64,000 nt of DNA, taken from positions 49,637 to 113,636 of the forward strand of contig MDYQ01000079.1 in NCBI GenBank assembly GCA_003024175.1, read 5' to 3'. Position 1 is the first letter of the stretch. Each line of letters begins with the position of its first letter. The translations under genes and the position numbers were made by a program. Of this stretch, positions 1 to 11,100 are shown piece after piece. This DNA comes from Planoprotostelium fungivorum. Lineage: Eukaryota > Evosea > Variosea > Cavosteliida > Cavosteliaceae. The notes below the pieces were generated by a model, which worked only from the letters and a program-made list of their open reading frames with translations, was not told the DNA's origin and searched no databases.

Positions 1-1617
1 GAAAACTCAATATGACACATTCGAAATACGATCAACATGAAGATCGAATGATCAAGTGGGTGATCATCCATCACCCACCCCCTTGACCGAGGCTTCAGGT
101 GTCTTACAAGTGAATTGGAACACTTCATGAAGGAAAAATCGACAGAAAAAGCTGGCGATCTCTCCGTTGTCAGTGTCTACTTTGGAGGAGGCACACCCTC
201 TCTCGCGCGGCCCAAAATGGTCGGAGACATCTTGTCCACCGTCAAACGGCATGCCAACATGACATCCGATGTCGAGATCACATTGGAGGCCAACCCAAAG
301 GTGATCCGATGCAGTTGCATCATCTCGCCACCTTCGATCATCGAATCACGTTTCAGGTCATCAATTCTCATCTCACGTAGGATTGCCTCACGTCTCATTC
401 ATTAGAAGATTTCAAGACGGAAGGCATCAACCGTGTCTCTCTCGGCGTCCAATCCATCATCGATGATGATCTCAAACACCTCGGTCGCTTTCACTCTTCT
501 CAAGAGGTGAAATTCCACTGAAATCTCGCGACTGACACCATCAGTCTAGAGAAGCCATCGATACGTGTCAAAAATTGTTCGACAGCGTCAGCGTGGATCT
601 TATCTGTGGCAGACACCAGCAGAAGCCTTCTCAGTGGAGAGAAGAATTGAGACAAGTGTTGGATCTCCACTGTGACCACCTATCCATCTACAACTTGACG
701 ATCGAAAAAGGCACAAAATACGATCGAATGAAGCAAGAAGGAAAACGTGAGCCATCGTGCATGATGCATCACGACTGATCGTCAAGTCTCATTACCCGAC
801 GAAAATGAGTCACTCGAGATGTATAGAGACAGCCGCAGTATCTGCCAAGAGTTTGGACTGAAGCAGTACGAGGTCAGCAGTTACGGCCGCGACGGACACC
901 GATCCAAGTGATGATATCAGTCGTGATATCTCTGACGGTAAAGGCACAACTTGCACTATTGGAAGGGAGGGAGTTACATTGGAATTGGACCGGGAGCGTG
1001 TGGTAGATGGATCGACACAAGTGGAGAAGTCTACGAGATGAAACAAGTGAGACACCTTCACGATCATCATCCATCGCATGTCGTCATCATCATGATCATC
1101 ATTCTTCGCTGTGTCGTGATGGTGACCCGTGATCACGAGTCATCGTCATCATCATCAAAAGTCTTCACGAGCTGTCTATCTCCATCTTACCATTCCAACG
1201 ATACAAACGATCTCAAACAACAACAGATGAAACATCCAACCCAATGGATGAAGTCAGTCGAGTCCATTGGACACGGAACACAAGACAGAATTCGATTAGA
1301 ACCTTCCGAAATCATACAAGAATACATTCTATTCAACATGAGAAAAGTGATTTAAATCCGTCTACAACGAGACGAAAGACTGACGACGAGAAGGTGGAGG
1401 GAATCAAGAGGAGAGAGTTTGAAGAGAGATTTAAGAGGGAATTGAAAGACGTCTTTGGTGTGATGACAGAGGCCATGAGGGAAGAAGGTGAGGGAGAGGA
1501 TAGAAGAGGAACTGAAAGGGGGTAGGACTTATCGTTGTGGATGAAGAAGGTGTGAGGGCGACAGATAGAGGGAGGGAAGTGTTGGATGCCATCATGGACA
1601 GGATAAAGATCTCATGA
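1..1617 (+). CDS. RSAD1: RSAD1/HemW-like radical SAM protein (5' partial, multi-exon)
   Basis: This is the 3' part of a coproporphyrinogen-III-oxidase-like radical SAM protein of the HemN/HemW/RSAD1 family. HemW-type members act as haem chaperones, often mitochondrial, rather than true oxidases. Spliced exons give SVYFGGGTPSL and EITLEANP (about 175-300), then INRVSLGVQS (about 410-507). Next come VSVDLICG and CDHLSIYNLTIEKGT (about 550-749), and HNLHYWKGGSYIGIGPGACG (about 945-1010). A C-terminal winged-helix-like tail ends in GVGLIVVDEEGVRATDRG with TGA at 1615-1617. Six or so introns of roughly 35-110 nt are needed to keep frame. The cluster-binding CxxxCxxC region should lie upstream of base 1 and is not visible, so oxidase or chaperone activity cannot be judged. 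The first coding exon seen starts near 111. Family assignment is secure; the orthologue name is likely. Confidence 0.88.
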
Positions 1618-1726
1618 TGAGATCGTTCTGTATCCGTACAATTTATTTCATTTTATTGTTTCGGGCAGACTCAATTGTGATAAATAAAATAGATTCAATT
1701 GAATTTTGGGACTGTCATCATGTGCA

Positions 1727-3250
1727 TCACCAAGAGACGAGACAGCCCTTTACTCTCTTCTTTCCACTCGATAGAGGACCGTTTTTCGTTGGCGTGTGTG
1801 ACGTTACATCGTAGACGAATGCACTCATGCCACTCCAGCCACTCTCGGGGTTCTCGTAGCAGATGGCCATTCGACCTTGTGTGTCTATATCGATGCCGGT
1901 GATGCCTGATCCGTATTGCGAATGGGAGTGAAGATAGAAGGGTTGGTCTGATCTATAAAAGAGAGTCAGAGACTTGAGTGAGAATGATGACGATGTCATA
2001 CTTCAGATCATGGAAAGTGATATGTCCATAGACATCTGCATAAGTGACGGTCTCCAGCCGTTCCCAATAATTCATACATTTGATCCCATCTGAAACATCC
2101 ATCAGTAGATGCCACCGTCGAATTTTACCCCTAGAATCGATAACGGCCTTCACATCGTTGTCCATCTTCCTCACATCTCGAACGAAAATTTTACTGCGAT
2201 TCGCTGCAATGAACTGCATCACGTTCAAGATGAGATCGTCTGTGTTACTCGCGATCACCTCACGATCTGATCTCCAGGAGACATCACAAACGGGTGCTTG
2301 ATGTTCCGTGTTCGTTCGATCTGAGAAGGTGGGACTCTTTAGATGTCCATCGGGCTGTCGGCTGTCGAAGAGGAAACAATTTACAGAGCCCCGAGAACAC
2401 ATTGTGTCGGCTGGAATCACATCAGATCGGATCATGATGACTGATGGACATCACATCAGAAGGATACTGGGAGACTGCTCCCAATGATTCAGAAGAGGTC
2501 AAGGACTTCGACTGTGAGACTCTTTCGTTGGACACGTCGATGAGATTGATGGTTCCGCTGGCCGATGTCGCCCAGACATGATCGAGGGACCTCCAATCTA
2601 GTCCTAGAGAACCTTTCTGATATTCATAGCCTGATCCGGTGTATTCACCCTTCGATACTGAGAAGGTCAGTTGAGATCGATGGTGAGACGGTGTGATGGT
2701 CCATCAGATGATTGAGATCGGTAGACTGGAAATGCAACATGCTTTCGAAAAATCAGCATAGTGATAGAACTACCGGATGTTGAGCGATCGAATCGATCGT
2801 CACCATTCACTCTGATCTTGTCATCGCCGCAAGCGGCTGCGATAGTGTTTCCTTCATTGTTCTTTCTCAACTTGTTCACGGCTGCACCTGACTTGATCTC
2901 TTTTTTCCTCCTCTCTTTCAACGTGCGGAAGTCCGCAGGGTTAAGAATGGACCGCTTAATGGCTCATCCGCTAAGAACATCAGAAACGGCGTCAACATAT
3001 CGGCTCACTCAGAGAGTATTCCATGATGCCTCTAAGGACAGTTGAAGAGAATTTGTTGCGAGCTCCACATAAGATGGTGTTCTCATTCGTCCACAACACA
3101 CACTTGTATTCAGGGCTCTTGAACATCTCAGCCACATTCTTTTTGGCTGTTGTGCGAAAGGTAAATGGATGATTTCGAACAACATCACTCCTCACCTGAA
3201 GTATCCAACAAGATCCCGTATTGAGATGCAGTATCAAAGAGACTATCCAT
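1727..3250 (-). CDS. WD40-repeat-like protein, family not recognised
   Basis: A minus-strand gene of about seven exons. Segments look like degenerate WD40 blades: AAACGDDKIRV (near 2810), LDWRSLDHVWATSASGTINL (near 2560), CDVSWRSDREVIASN (near 2270) and ADVYGHITFHDLK (near 2010). The last exon carries GSGITGIDIDTQGRMAICYE and ends near 1727. The ATG at 3250 starts MDSLFDTASQYG in the frame that runs into the next exon; this is my choice because no earlier in-frame ATG is seen. It lies about 115 bp downstream of the RSPH4/6 stop on the same strand. WD40 propellers are protein-interaction scaffolds. I could not match this one to a named orthologue such as Nup43 or EIPR1, and the exon borders around 2660-2800 and 2940-3060 are uncertain. 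Confidence 0.6.
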
Positions 3251-3364
3251 GACTTCCCACTCCCCAAAATGTCCATCATCCGCGATCGTGTAACGTCCAT
3301 TCGCTGAATTGTCGTTGTAATACCCCACTTTCCCAAGTCATCGACACACACGTACACGTATTCT

Positions 3365-5131
3365 TTAATCCTCCTCAGATTCGTCCTGCTCTTCATCCTC
3401 TGAACCCTCTTGTTCTTCACTCTCCAATTTTGTCCTCTGTTCTATCTCTTCCTCCTCTTGTACGGAAGGGTCCACACACTCTTGAGGTTGTTTTGCTTCC
3501 TTCTGAATGGAAGAGGGTAGCTCCGGGGAGAATGGCTTGTCGCTGTATTTGAGACCGAAACCGATATAGAGGTTGGCGAAACGGTCGTCCTTGGCAAATG
3601 CATGAGCTCCAGGCCACCGATTAGATCTGAGAATGACGTGGGCGAATTTAGACGTGATGGTCGATGAGAGTTTGGCGGTCCATGCGTCGTGTCGGCCGAT
3701 CTGGTTGTCCTCACTGAGATCGGTGAGAAGTCTGGGGCCCATCTCGATCTCTTCTTCGTTCTCATCGTCTTCATCTTCGTTGGCGTTGGCTGTCTCATCA
3801 TCAGATCCGGCGTCTCACAAAACAATCATAGATCACCTTGAGAAGGTCTGAAGAAGGTGCATCTTCCTTGGTTAAGAATGAAAGGGTAGTGATGCACCCA
3901 GTTGTTCATTCGGAGGAGATCGGCGGGGTCCAAACCTTCGAATTCGTGGTTGACTTGGATCTGTGGTACTTCTAACGCATCGACCTCTTCTTCTTCCAAG
4001 TTGTAGTAACCTCTCGGACTGATCACGGTGGCGGCAGTGATGCGAGCGATGACGGCACGGAGGAGGTTGGCCTCGTTGCCGGGAAAGTGAGGAAACTTGT
4101 CTACGCTAGAGGTGAGGTCACCCGTGAAAAATCTTCTGATCTTTCTGGACGCCACGACCTGAGCGGGTGTAACGTCTGGAAGCAATTCCCATCCCTCCTC
4201 AGCTGTCTATGTCAGGTTTCCCGCGCTCACGATCATGACGATGGACTCACCTGACTGAACCCAGTAAGAGAAACGATTCGTACCACTTCTCTGCTCTGAT
4301 TCGATCTCGAGGTTGGTTGTCTGAGCGGGCGTCTCCTTCTCAGCGTTCTCGGTTTCACTTTCGCTGTCTTCGTGTTTGACCTCGTTCTCTTTCGGCTCTT
4401 CCTCTTTGGTCGCAGCACCTTCACCTTCCTTGAACTCGCTCTCGACGATGATGTAATCTCTCTTTCTACCGTAGATCTGATGCAATGATTGAGACACACA
4501 GATCGATGTTGATAGCCACCTTTCCAAACAAACGGACGTTCTTCAGAGGATTCGATTCAAGGAGACGCTTCATGGACAGCTGCAGTCGAACCGTCTCTTC
4601 TCTACCAAGGCCGACACCTCCCCATTCGAACATGGATGATTCTTCGAGCAAGTCCGGAAAGTCTCCCTCGTTAGGTAAAATGGTCGTGTCTTCACCCTCT
4701 AGCAGTTCCAAGGACTAGTGATCGTGTCAGAAGATGTAACAGGACAGCACTCGTCGGCACACCTTGAACAGATTGCTTCGTGTATTGGCGAGTTTGAGGT
4801 CTAACGTCTCCTCTTCGATGTGCTGCATGAGATCAGAATTGCTCACTCGATTTGAAAGAAATCTCACCTGCAGACCAGACAGCTCTTCCTTTGGAGCGAG
4901 TTTAGACGCTTTGACATCACTCGACAAAACCTCGAATTTCGAATAGGCATCGTCCGACTGTTGCTCTAAGACACGAAGGATGATGTCGGTGAGATGGTCG
5001 TAGACGTTGTTACCGTTGCTGTCTGACTTCATCAGAGCGGCTTTCGCGTCATCGATGGTGGAGGGCAGGGAGATGTTAACGATGGGTGGCCTGAGGCCTC
5101 CCGATTTATCGACTGTTTCCATCTGAACCAT
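3365..5131 (-). CDS. Radial spoke head protein 4/6-like (ciliary)
   Basis: RSPH4/6 proteins sit in the head of the axonemal radial spokes and pass signals between the central pair and dynein arms of motile cilia. Spliced exons give an N-terminal helical part (AKAALMKSDSNGNNVYDHLT) and a segment with FEWGGVGLGREE. A long Glu/Lys-rich insert (about 4270-4440) follows. The conserved core has SRKIRRFFTGDL, FPGNEANLLRAVIARI and GLDPADLLRMNNWVHHYPFI. The last exon has RSNRWPGAHAF and FANLYIGFGLKY, which match the family's C-terminal block, then an acidic tail ending at 3365. The ATG at 5131 (MVQMETVDK) is the only plausible start; the codon further upstream in frame is TTG. Introns are about 40-50 nt. 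Family confidence is high. RSPH4A and RSPH6A cannot be separated, as that split is vertebrate-specific. Confidence 0.9.
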
Positions 5132-5489
5132 GGTGGCTGATGTGTGTGAAGTTGAATTCAGACGGCAGTAGACCAAAATCTAAATATAGTCTCATGATTT
5201 TTTAAAAAGAAAAGAAAGATGGCTTCGTTGTAGATGATCAATATATTAGCCCAAATGTAACGGAAACTTGTTCTGATTGATGCCTTTGTGAAGCTTGGAG
5301 ATAGAGGCCCAATATCTATTCTATCAACATAGCATTGGAGTACATACGGTCAAATAGACGAAGAGATGAGAAGTATGTCTTACGACTGGAGTTTTCAATG
5401 CACATCAGATCTTATGAAAGTTTCGATCTCATCAGTCCCCTTGCGCTGGTCAGACATACGCATCTCATCACCTTCGAAATTGCATGTAT
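5132..5489. other. Intergenic spacer between RSPH4/6 and tRNA-Phe
   Basis: No coding exon recognised. AT-rich stretch next to the RSPH4/6 start (about 5180-5250), containing one copy of the CGTTGTAGAT half-motif at about 5226-5235. The second half lies directly upstream of the tRNA gene. Confidence 0.6.
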
Positions 5490-5562
5490 GCCGCAATAGC
5501 TCAGTTGGGAGAGCGTTAGACTGAAGATCTAAAGGTCACGTGTTCGATCCACGTTTGTGGCA
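5490..5562 (+). tRNA. tRNA-Phe (GAA)
   Basis: Full cloverleaf by eye. The acceptor GCCGCAA pairs with TTGTGGC (one G-U), followed by discriminator A. The D arm is GCTC/GAGC. The anticodon stem TTAGA/TCTAA encloses loop CTGAAGA with anticodon GAA at 5523-5525. The T arm is ACGTG-TTCGATC-CACGT. There is no intron. Internal A box (TAGCTCAGTTGG) and B box (GTTCGATCC) are present, so it should be transcribed by RNA polymerase III. CCA is not encoded, as usual for a nuclear gene. Confidence 0.95.
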
Positions 5563-5564
5563 TC

Positions 5565-5569
5565 TTTTT
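5565..5569 (+). terminator. Pol III T-run terminator of tRNA-Phe
   Basis: A run of five T residues starts three bases after the tRNA-Phe discriminator base, the usual RNA polymerase III stop signal. Confidence 0.75.
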
Positions 5570-5744
5570 ACATCACCACCATGCTGTTCTTTTTGAAGGT
5601 TGATCTAGCTCTCACAGTTGGCCGCCAGCCTCTAAGGTGAACACACCCATCGCTACCATGATTGACTCATCTGTTGTCTTCATCTGAAAAAATTGCGCTT
5701 TCATTTCAGTTATTTTATTCCGACTCGCAGATCCATCATCATCG

Positions 5745-7112
5745 ATGGGAAACGAGCAGAGCACACCTGCACAAGGTGGATCGAGTATAGGCGGATTCCA
5801 CGTCCTTCAGGTGCAAGATGGAAGCCCTGGAGCAGCCGCAGGTCTCGAATCGTATTTCGACTTCATCACAGGAGCCAACGGAAAGGCTTATGTAAGTAGA
5901 CGAGCTCTGTCATGATCTAAACGTGCGTCGTTGATTCAGATTGAATGATGGCAATACAGGAAAGAGAAGACCCTTCGTTTGTGGAGACGTTGAGACAAAA
6001 CATACACAAACCCGTCGATCTCACAGTATACAACAGTAAGAACGACACCATTCGCAGTGAGTCCATTTGCAACGTCATCCCTCTAACATATCATCACAAA
6101 ATGGTCGCCCGACACTCATTCGATTCGACTCAGATGTGACCCTCGTTCCAAACGACACGTGGGGTGGCAGCGGTCTCGCCGGCATCAGCATACGATACTG
6201 CACAGTTGAAGTTGCCACCGAATTCGTGTGGCACGTTCTAGAGGTGATTCCGTCTCATCCATCACCTGCCATCATGATGTTGACCTCTATCAGGTCCACG
6301 ATAAATCTCCCGCGTCGAAGGCGGGGCTCGTGGCCAACACAGATTACATCGTCGGCACACCCGATCAGCAGTTCAACAATTCGGAAGATTTTTACACTCT
6401 CATCCAGAACAACGAAGAGAAGTCCATCGTCCTCTACGTCTACTCGACTCAACAGGAGAGGATGAGACAGGTACGTCCATGCGAGAAGCATCCGATGATG
6501 ATCATCATGTCACCTCTCACCACCGATGATGATGCTGAGTGTCAACAGGTACAGATTACCCCCAATTCAGACTGGGGAGGTGAAGGCAGCATGGGCTGCG
6601 ACGTCGGTTTCGGTCTCTTACATCGAATTCCCGTTCACACCACCAGCACCGGCATCCAGCGGAGGAATTACAATTCGACGGTGAGCACAATGGCAGACGA
6701 GAGAAAAAACTGAATCGTAGGGCAGTCAGTCCTGGTACCCGAGTACCCGGCCATCATGCAGTCTCTTCCAAACAAGCCCGAAGCTTCCAATTCTGCACCG
6801 GGAACGCCCAGCCCCGTCGAAAACGGTCCCGCCGTGTTGCCCGTACAAGCCGTAGAGCCCGCAGAAGTTTTGGCGGGAACGGCCTCTCCCCCCCTGTCTT
6901 CACCCCCGCTGGCATCACCCCCCGTGATGTCATCTCCGACGCAACTTGCGTCTCCAGTCTTGCAAAAACAGGCCACACCAAAGAGAGATACACCTGCACC
7001 CCTTCACTCACCGTTTGCAAAGAAAGAAGAAGAGAAGACGGAGGATCGAATTGTATCGGAGGAGGAAGCAGTGGCCGCTGTGACACAATCACTGGAAGAG
7101 GTTGAACTGTAG
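5745..7112 (+). CDS. GRASP55/65 Golgi reassembly-stacking protein homologue
   Basis: GRASP proteins tether Golgi cisternae through two atypical PDZ domains and also work in unconventional secretion. The ATG at 5745 gives MGNEQSTPAQGGSSIGGFHV; Gly2 fits N-myristoylation, the usual membrane anchor. PDZ1 continues with LESYFDFITGANGKAY, EREDPSFVETLRQNIHKPV and VPNDTWGGSGLAGISIRYC. PDZ2 has SPASKAGLVANTDYIVGTPD, IVLYVYS and PNSDWGGEGSMGCDVGFGLL. The last exon (about 6720-7112) is a Pro/Ser-rich regulatory tail with repeated SPP-type motifs, the usual target of cell-cycle phosphorylation in this family. At least five introns with typical borders separate the exons. The stop is TAG at 7110-7112. 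Length of about 350 residues fits the family. Confidence 0.93.
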
Positions 7113-7530
7113 GATATAAAGTGTTCTGATGGAGATCTCTCTGTCTTCTCTTTTGGATACGTTGATGGATGATGAAGTTGACGCATCACGATGACAAATC
7201 ACACGGTGTGATCTACATTCATGTGAGATACGCGATGAGCATGATTTAGGACCACACGATGACTTTACTCAGACGAAAACAAATGCTGGAGTTTTCGCTC
7301 CTTCGTCTGACGTTCTTCGTGTCGCGACACGAACGGACACAAAATATCCTCCTTTGAAAGGTCACCTCTAAGTCCTTCACTGCCACAATGACTGCTGTAT
7401 TGACTCCCGAACGACAGCGCATAGAACTCCACTCGGACGATTCGATAAGGGCACCACCGAACCCTCTATCGACTCTTCCGCAGGCTCATGCTTCCATCTG
7501 TTCATTTTTCAGCCGACCAACATCTTTCAC
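7113..7530. other. Intergenic region upstream of the secreted DPBB gene
   Basis: No exon recognised. It holds an inverted repeat (CGAAAAC ... GTTTTCG, about 7273-7297) and an 18-bp perfect palindrome at 7316-7333. The 3' part is the promoter and 5' leader of the gene starting at 7531. Confidence 0.6.
7316..7333. promoter_or_regulatory. 18-bp perfect palindrome, candidate regulatory site
   Basis: TTCGTGTCGCGACACGAA reads the same on both strands. It lies about 200 bp upstream of the start codon of the secreted DPBB gene. A dimeric transcription-factor site is one reading; that role is inference. Confidence 0.35.
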
Positions 7531-7979
7531 ATGAAGTCAGTCGCCATTCTTCTCGCCTTGTTGGCTTTGGCTTATGCCGTCACCCCCGCCGTGCAGGAGG
7601 TCGCTAAGCGTGATGGTGGTGTCATCACTTACTACAACTGCGAGAGTGGACAGCAGGGATCTTGCGGTGACTGGCTCAGCAACAACGACTACGTCGCTGC
7701 CGTCGTGAGTCTCCCTCTCTTTATCATCACAACACATTGGACATCGGCAATGACAACATTCTGATTTGTCTAAAGGGAAACGCCATGTGGAACTCTGGAC
7801 AAGTCTGGTGTGGAAGACAAGTGACCATCCAAGGACCAAGAGGAACCATCACCGTCACCATTAAGGACAGCTGCGGAGACGCTTGCGAATGGGGACACTT
7901 CGATCTGTGCCAGAATGCCTTCGCCCAGGTCGCTAACCTCGACGACGGTTACGTCGGTATCAACTGGTGGTTCTCCTAA
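7531..7979 (+). CDS. Small secreted double-psi beta-barrel (expansin/RlpA/barwin-like) protein
   Basis: Two exons. MKSVAILLALLALAYA is a clear N-terminal signal peptide. The mature part has YYNCESGQQGSCGDW, then after a short intron (about 7706-7775) GNAMWNSGQVWCGRQVTIQG. A VTIKDSCGDACEWGHFDLC block follows, then FAQVANLDDGYVGINWWFS with TAA at the end. The Cys-rich pattern, the K-D-x-C motif and the closing G-x-x-x-IxW strand are typical of the DPBB fold shared by expansin domain 1, RlpA, EG45/plant natriuretic peptide-like and fungal small expansin-like proteins. There is no C-terminal CBM63, so this is a single-domain form of about 125 residues. It should be exported and could loosen or bind polysaccharide walls; its substrate cannot be told from sequence. 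Confidence 0.85.
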
Positions 7980-8165
7980 GTCACCACTCACATAGACACC
8001 GAACATGTTGAATAGACAATAGTGTAACATCATTGCATCTTCGATTCACACGTCTTTATCGTTCAAAGACGTTCGACACATCTAATGCACCGCTCTGACT
8101 CGTTTCCTCTTTAAACTTGATCATTCCTTCCATATTTCGACACGTACTGCCATCATCAGCCACCT

Positions 8166-11100
8166 CTATACTTCCAGCATCATCTTCACCTCTTTCGTAT
8201 CAGCCAAAGTCGTATACTCGTAACCTCTCGGGTTGTTTTCCTCCCAAAGAGGTCTCATCATCTGTCTCTGTCTGCGGTTGTGCTCGACAAACGATTGAAC
8301 CATGAAGAGGTGTCGCTTGAACATGTCGTTGCTGGCCAGAACAGCTGGAGCGTAAGCAGCTGTCTCCTGCAAAACTCTCGAAGCAGTGGCTTCTAAGATA
8401 TGCGGCTCTTGAAGATGAGACGATGATGGTTCGTATCGATTTAGAGGAGGCGCATGACGGTGTTGTTGATCCGAGAGATTCGAAGTCTCTCGATTGGACG
8501 TGGAGGTTGACGTGAAGTGAGCGAGCTCATCTGAAGAAGCGTTAGACTCATGCAACGATGGAACGTTACCTAATGAGAGTGGAGCCACGAGGCCACGAGG
8601 GGAAACCTGAACGTAACTCTCTTCTCTCTTCTCCATCGTAGAAGTGGGTCTATAGTGTGATGATGAGGGAGCCGATCGATCAATGTGGAATGAAGATGAT
8701 GGATGATGCTGATACGGCACTTCCATCGATGACCTCATCGCCTCAGTATGTCTTCCACTCTCTACAAATCGTAACAGAGGAGAAGGCATCAGACTGGGCA
8801 TCGACGTCAATTGCCGCGGCACCGCCGCGATACCTGCTGACGTCACCCAGTTGCAGTGACATCATCCCCTCACTCTTTATGGAGCCTATGGCCAAGCTGA
8901 GCGATGCAGACTGGGCCTCTCTCAATTGTGCGAGTTGTAGTTCGATCCGTTTGATGCCCTCGGTGAGAGAATCGACGTTGCTACGGTAACCGTCCAGGTC
9001 TTTGGACCGCTGGTTCATCTCTTCGTTTAGATCTCTGTTGGAGAGAAAGGGAAGAGAAGTCAAGCCTGGTTGGATTAGGAGGGACGCGATGAAGATGGAA
9101 GATGATGTCGCACTCGATGATGTGGAGTAGGACGAGTCTGTCGTGAGGGAGTTGTCTGAATCGAATGACTCTTGGAGTCTGTCTCTCCTCGGTGTCTTCT
9201 CTTTCTCTCCTCTCTTCTGTATCTTCTCTTTCTCTCCTCTCTCCTCTTCTCTCTTTTCTCGTCTCTCTTCTTTTTCCTTCTTTTGTACCTTCTGTACCTT
9301 CTTCTCTTCTCTTCCTCTCTCCTTGTTCTCCTTTCCTTTGCCAATCTGTTTCTTCTCCTCTTTTAACGGTGTGGACTGGATAGGCTTTGGAGTGACACCC
9401 TTCTTGACGTTCACGATAGGTTTTGAAGGTGTGACGTGTTTTGAGGGTGTGATGGGTTTAGGTGGGACCTTTGTCGGTGTCTTTTTCGGTGTCGCCTTCT
9501 TCTGTGGCTTCTTTGGTGAAGGCTCTTCATCGATCGATTCCTGACGGACGTCATCAGCTCACATCGACATGATGTTGTGATGGTCACCTCTTCGAAATCG
9601 TCAGAAACATCTACTTCTTCTTCTTCAAACTCTTCTTCGTACTCTTCCGACACCTCTCCATTCGATTCCGAACCTTCCACAGACTCTTCTTCGTATCCCT
9701 CCTCTACAGGCTCTTCAGACTCTTCAGAAGAATCTTCCTCTTCTGCAATGGACTTTTCCTCGATTGACTGAGAGGATGTGAATCACGTGTGACATCATTG
9801 TCTCCACCTCTTCTTGGACGGATTCTTCTTCAAAGTTTTCCTCCACAGCTTCTGTGTAGTGTCAGGTGTGAAAGGGGATGGTGCATCGTGTCGAGATGAA
9901 TGATGTACGACCTTCACTCTCTTCGCCCTCCTCCTCTACTTCTTTACTGTCTTCCTCCTCTTGGCTCTCCTCTTCTTCTTCCTCTTCTTCACTCTCTTCT
10001 TCTTCACTCTCTTCTTCTTCGCTCTCTTCTTCTTCACTTTCCTCTTCTTCACTCTCTTCCTCCGTCTCTTCTTCACTGCTCTCCCTCTCCTCCTTCTTCA
10101 CCGCCCGGCTGCTCTTCACCTCCCTCACCAACTCTCTCAGGACTTCCTCTATCTCTATCCTCTTCTTCTTCTCTTCCTCTAGCTCTTCCATCCTCTTCTT
10201 TTCCTTCTCCTTCCTTCTCCTTCTCCTCTTCTCTCGTCTCTCGTGTCTCCTCCTCCTCTTCCTCTCTCTTCTCATCTTTTCTTCTCTATCGCGCTCGTGT
10301 CTCTTGTCTTCGTCTACCTCTCTCACCACCTCTTTGATGGCGTCATCACACATTATAATTCGTCATGATGACGTCACACCTCTTCTAGGGTATAAGAAGT
10401 AGCCGCCCGAGTAGGAGAAGGGTTGAGGAGCCTCGGGGTGGGTGGAGAGTGTAGCGAGGGGATCGTCGGTCATAGTACCGGTGGTGCAGGATGTCTTTGT
10501 CAGCTCGGGTGGAAGTGTGTCGTTTCTCTCTCTCTGTGTCGCCTCTCCTACTTGGTGTTATGATGTGTTGCGTGTGCTCTTTCATATGCATTGTGTGATG
10601 TAATATCAGGTGAAGCAGTGAGATATATGATGCATGTGATGTGACGTATGTGATGTATATTATGATGTGATGTAATGTGATGTATGTTATGTGGTGTATG
10701 TTATGTGATGTATGTTATGTGATGTATGTAATGAGATGCAATCCACTGCTCACCCATGGTAGTGTGCTGGTTCTTCGGAACCTCTTGGAAGACTTCAAGA
10801 TGAGTTGAGGTGGGCTTGTCGGTCAAGACTTGAGACGCCAAGCTGAGAAGTGATGCGGTCGACTGATGAACGGAACTAGTGGACATCCTACGGGCAGGAG
10901 TATCTGATGGAGTCACCTCTGCTGGTGTTTCTGGTCAACATCAGTCGATGATCGTGATGTCGATGAGAGTGTCTCTCGTAGAGATCGCGCTCATGTTCAC
11001 CAGGACATTACCTTTATCATCTGGTTCACTCGCTTCCGAAGAGAATAGATTTACGTCACCCCCGGAAGCTCTGATTACTATCACCATGGATCTTCCTGGA

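Noticed and set aside
5132-5176. Upstream extension of the RSPH4/6 start to 5176
   Set aside because: The codon there is TTG, not ATG; the true ATG with good context is at 5131.
9878-10402. Long plus-strand poly-Ser/Leu open frames
   Set aside because: They are the antisense of the Glu/Lys-rich exon of the DUF4614-type gene; reading GAG/GAA repeats backwards gives stop-free CTC/TTC frames.
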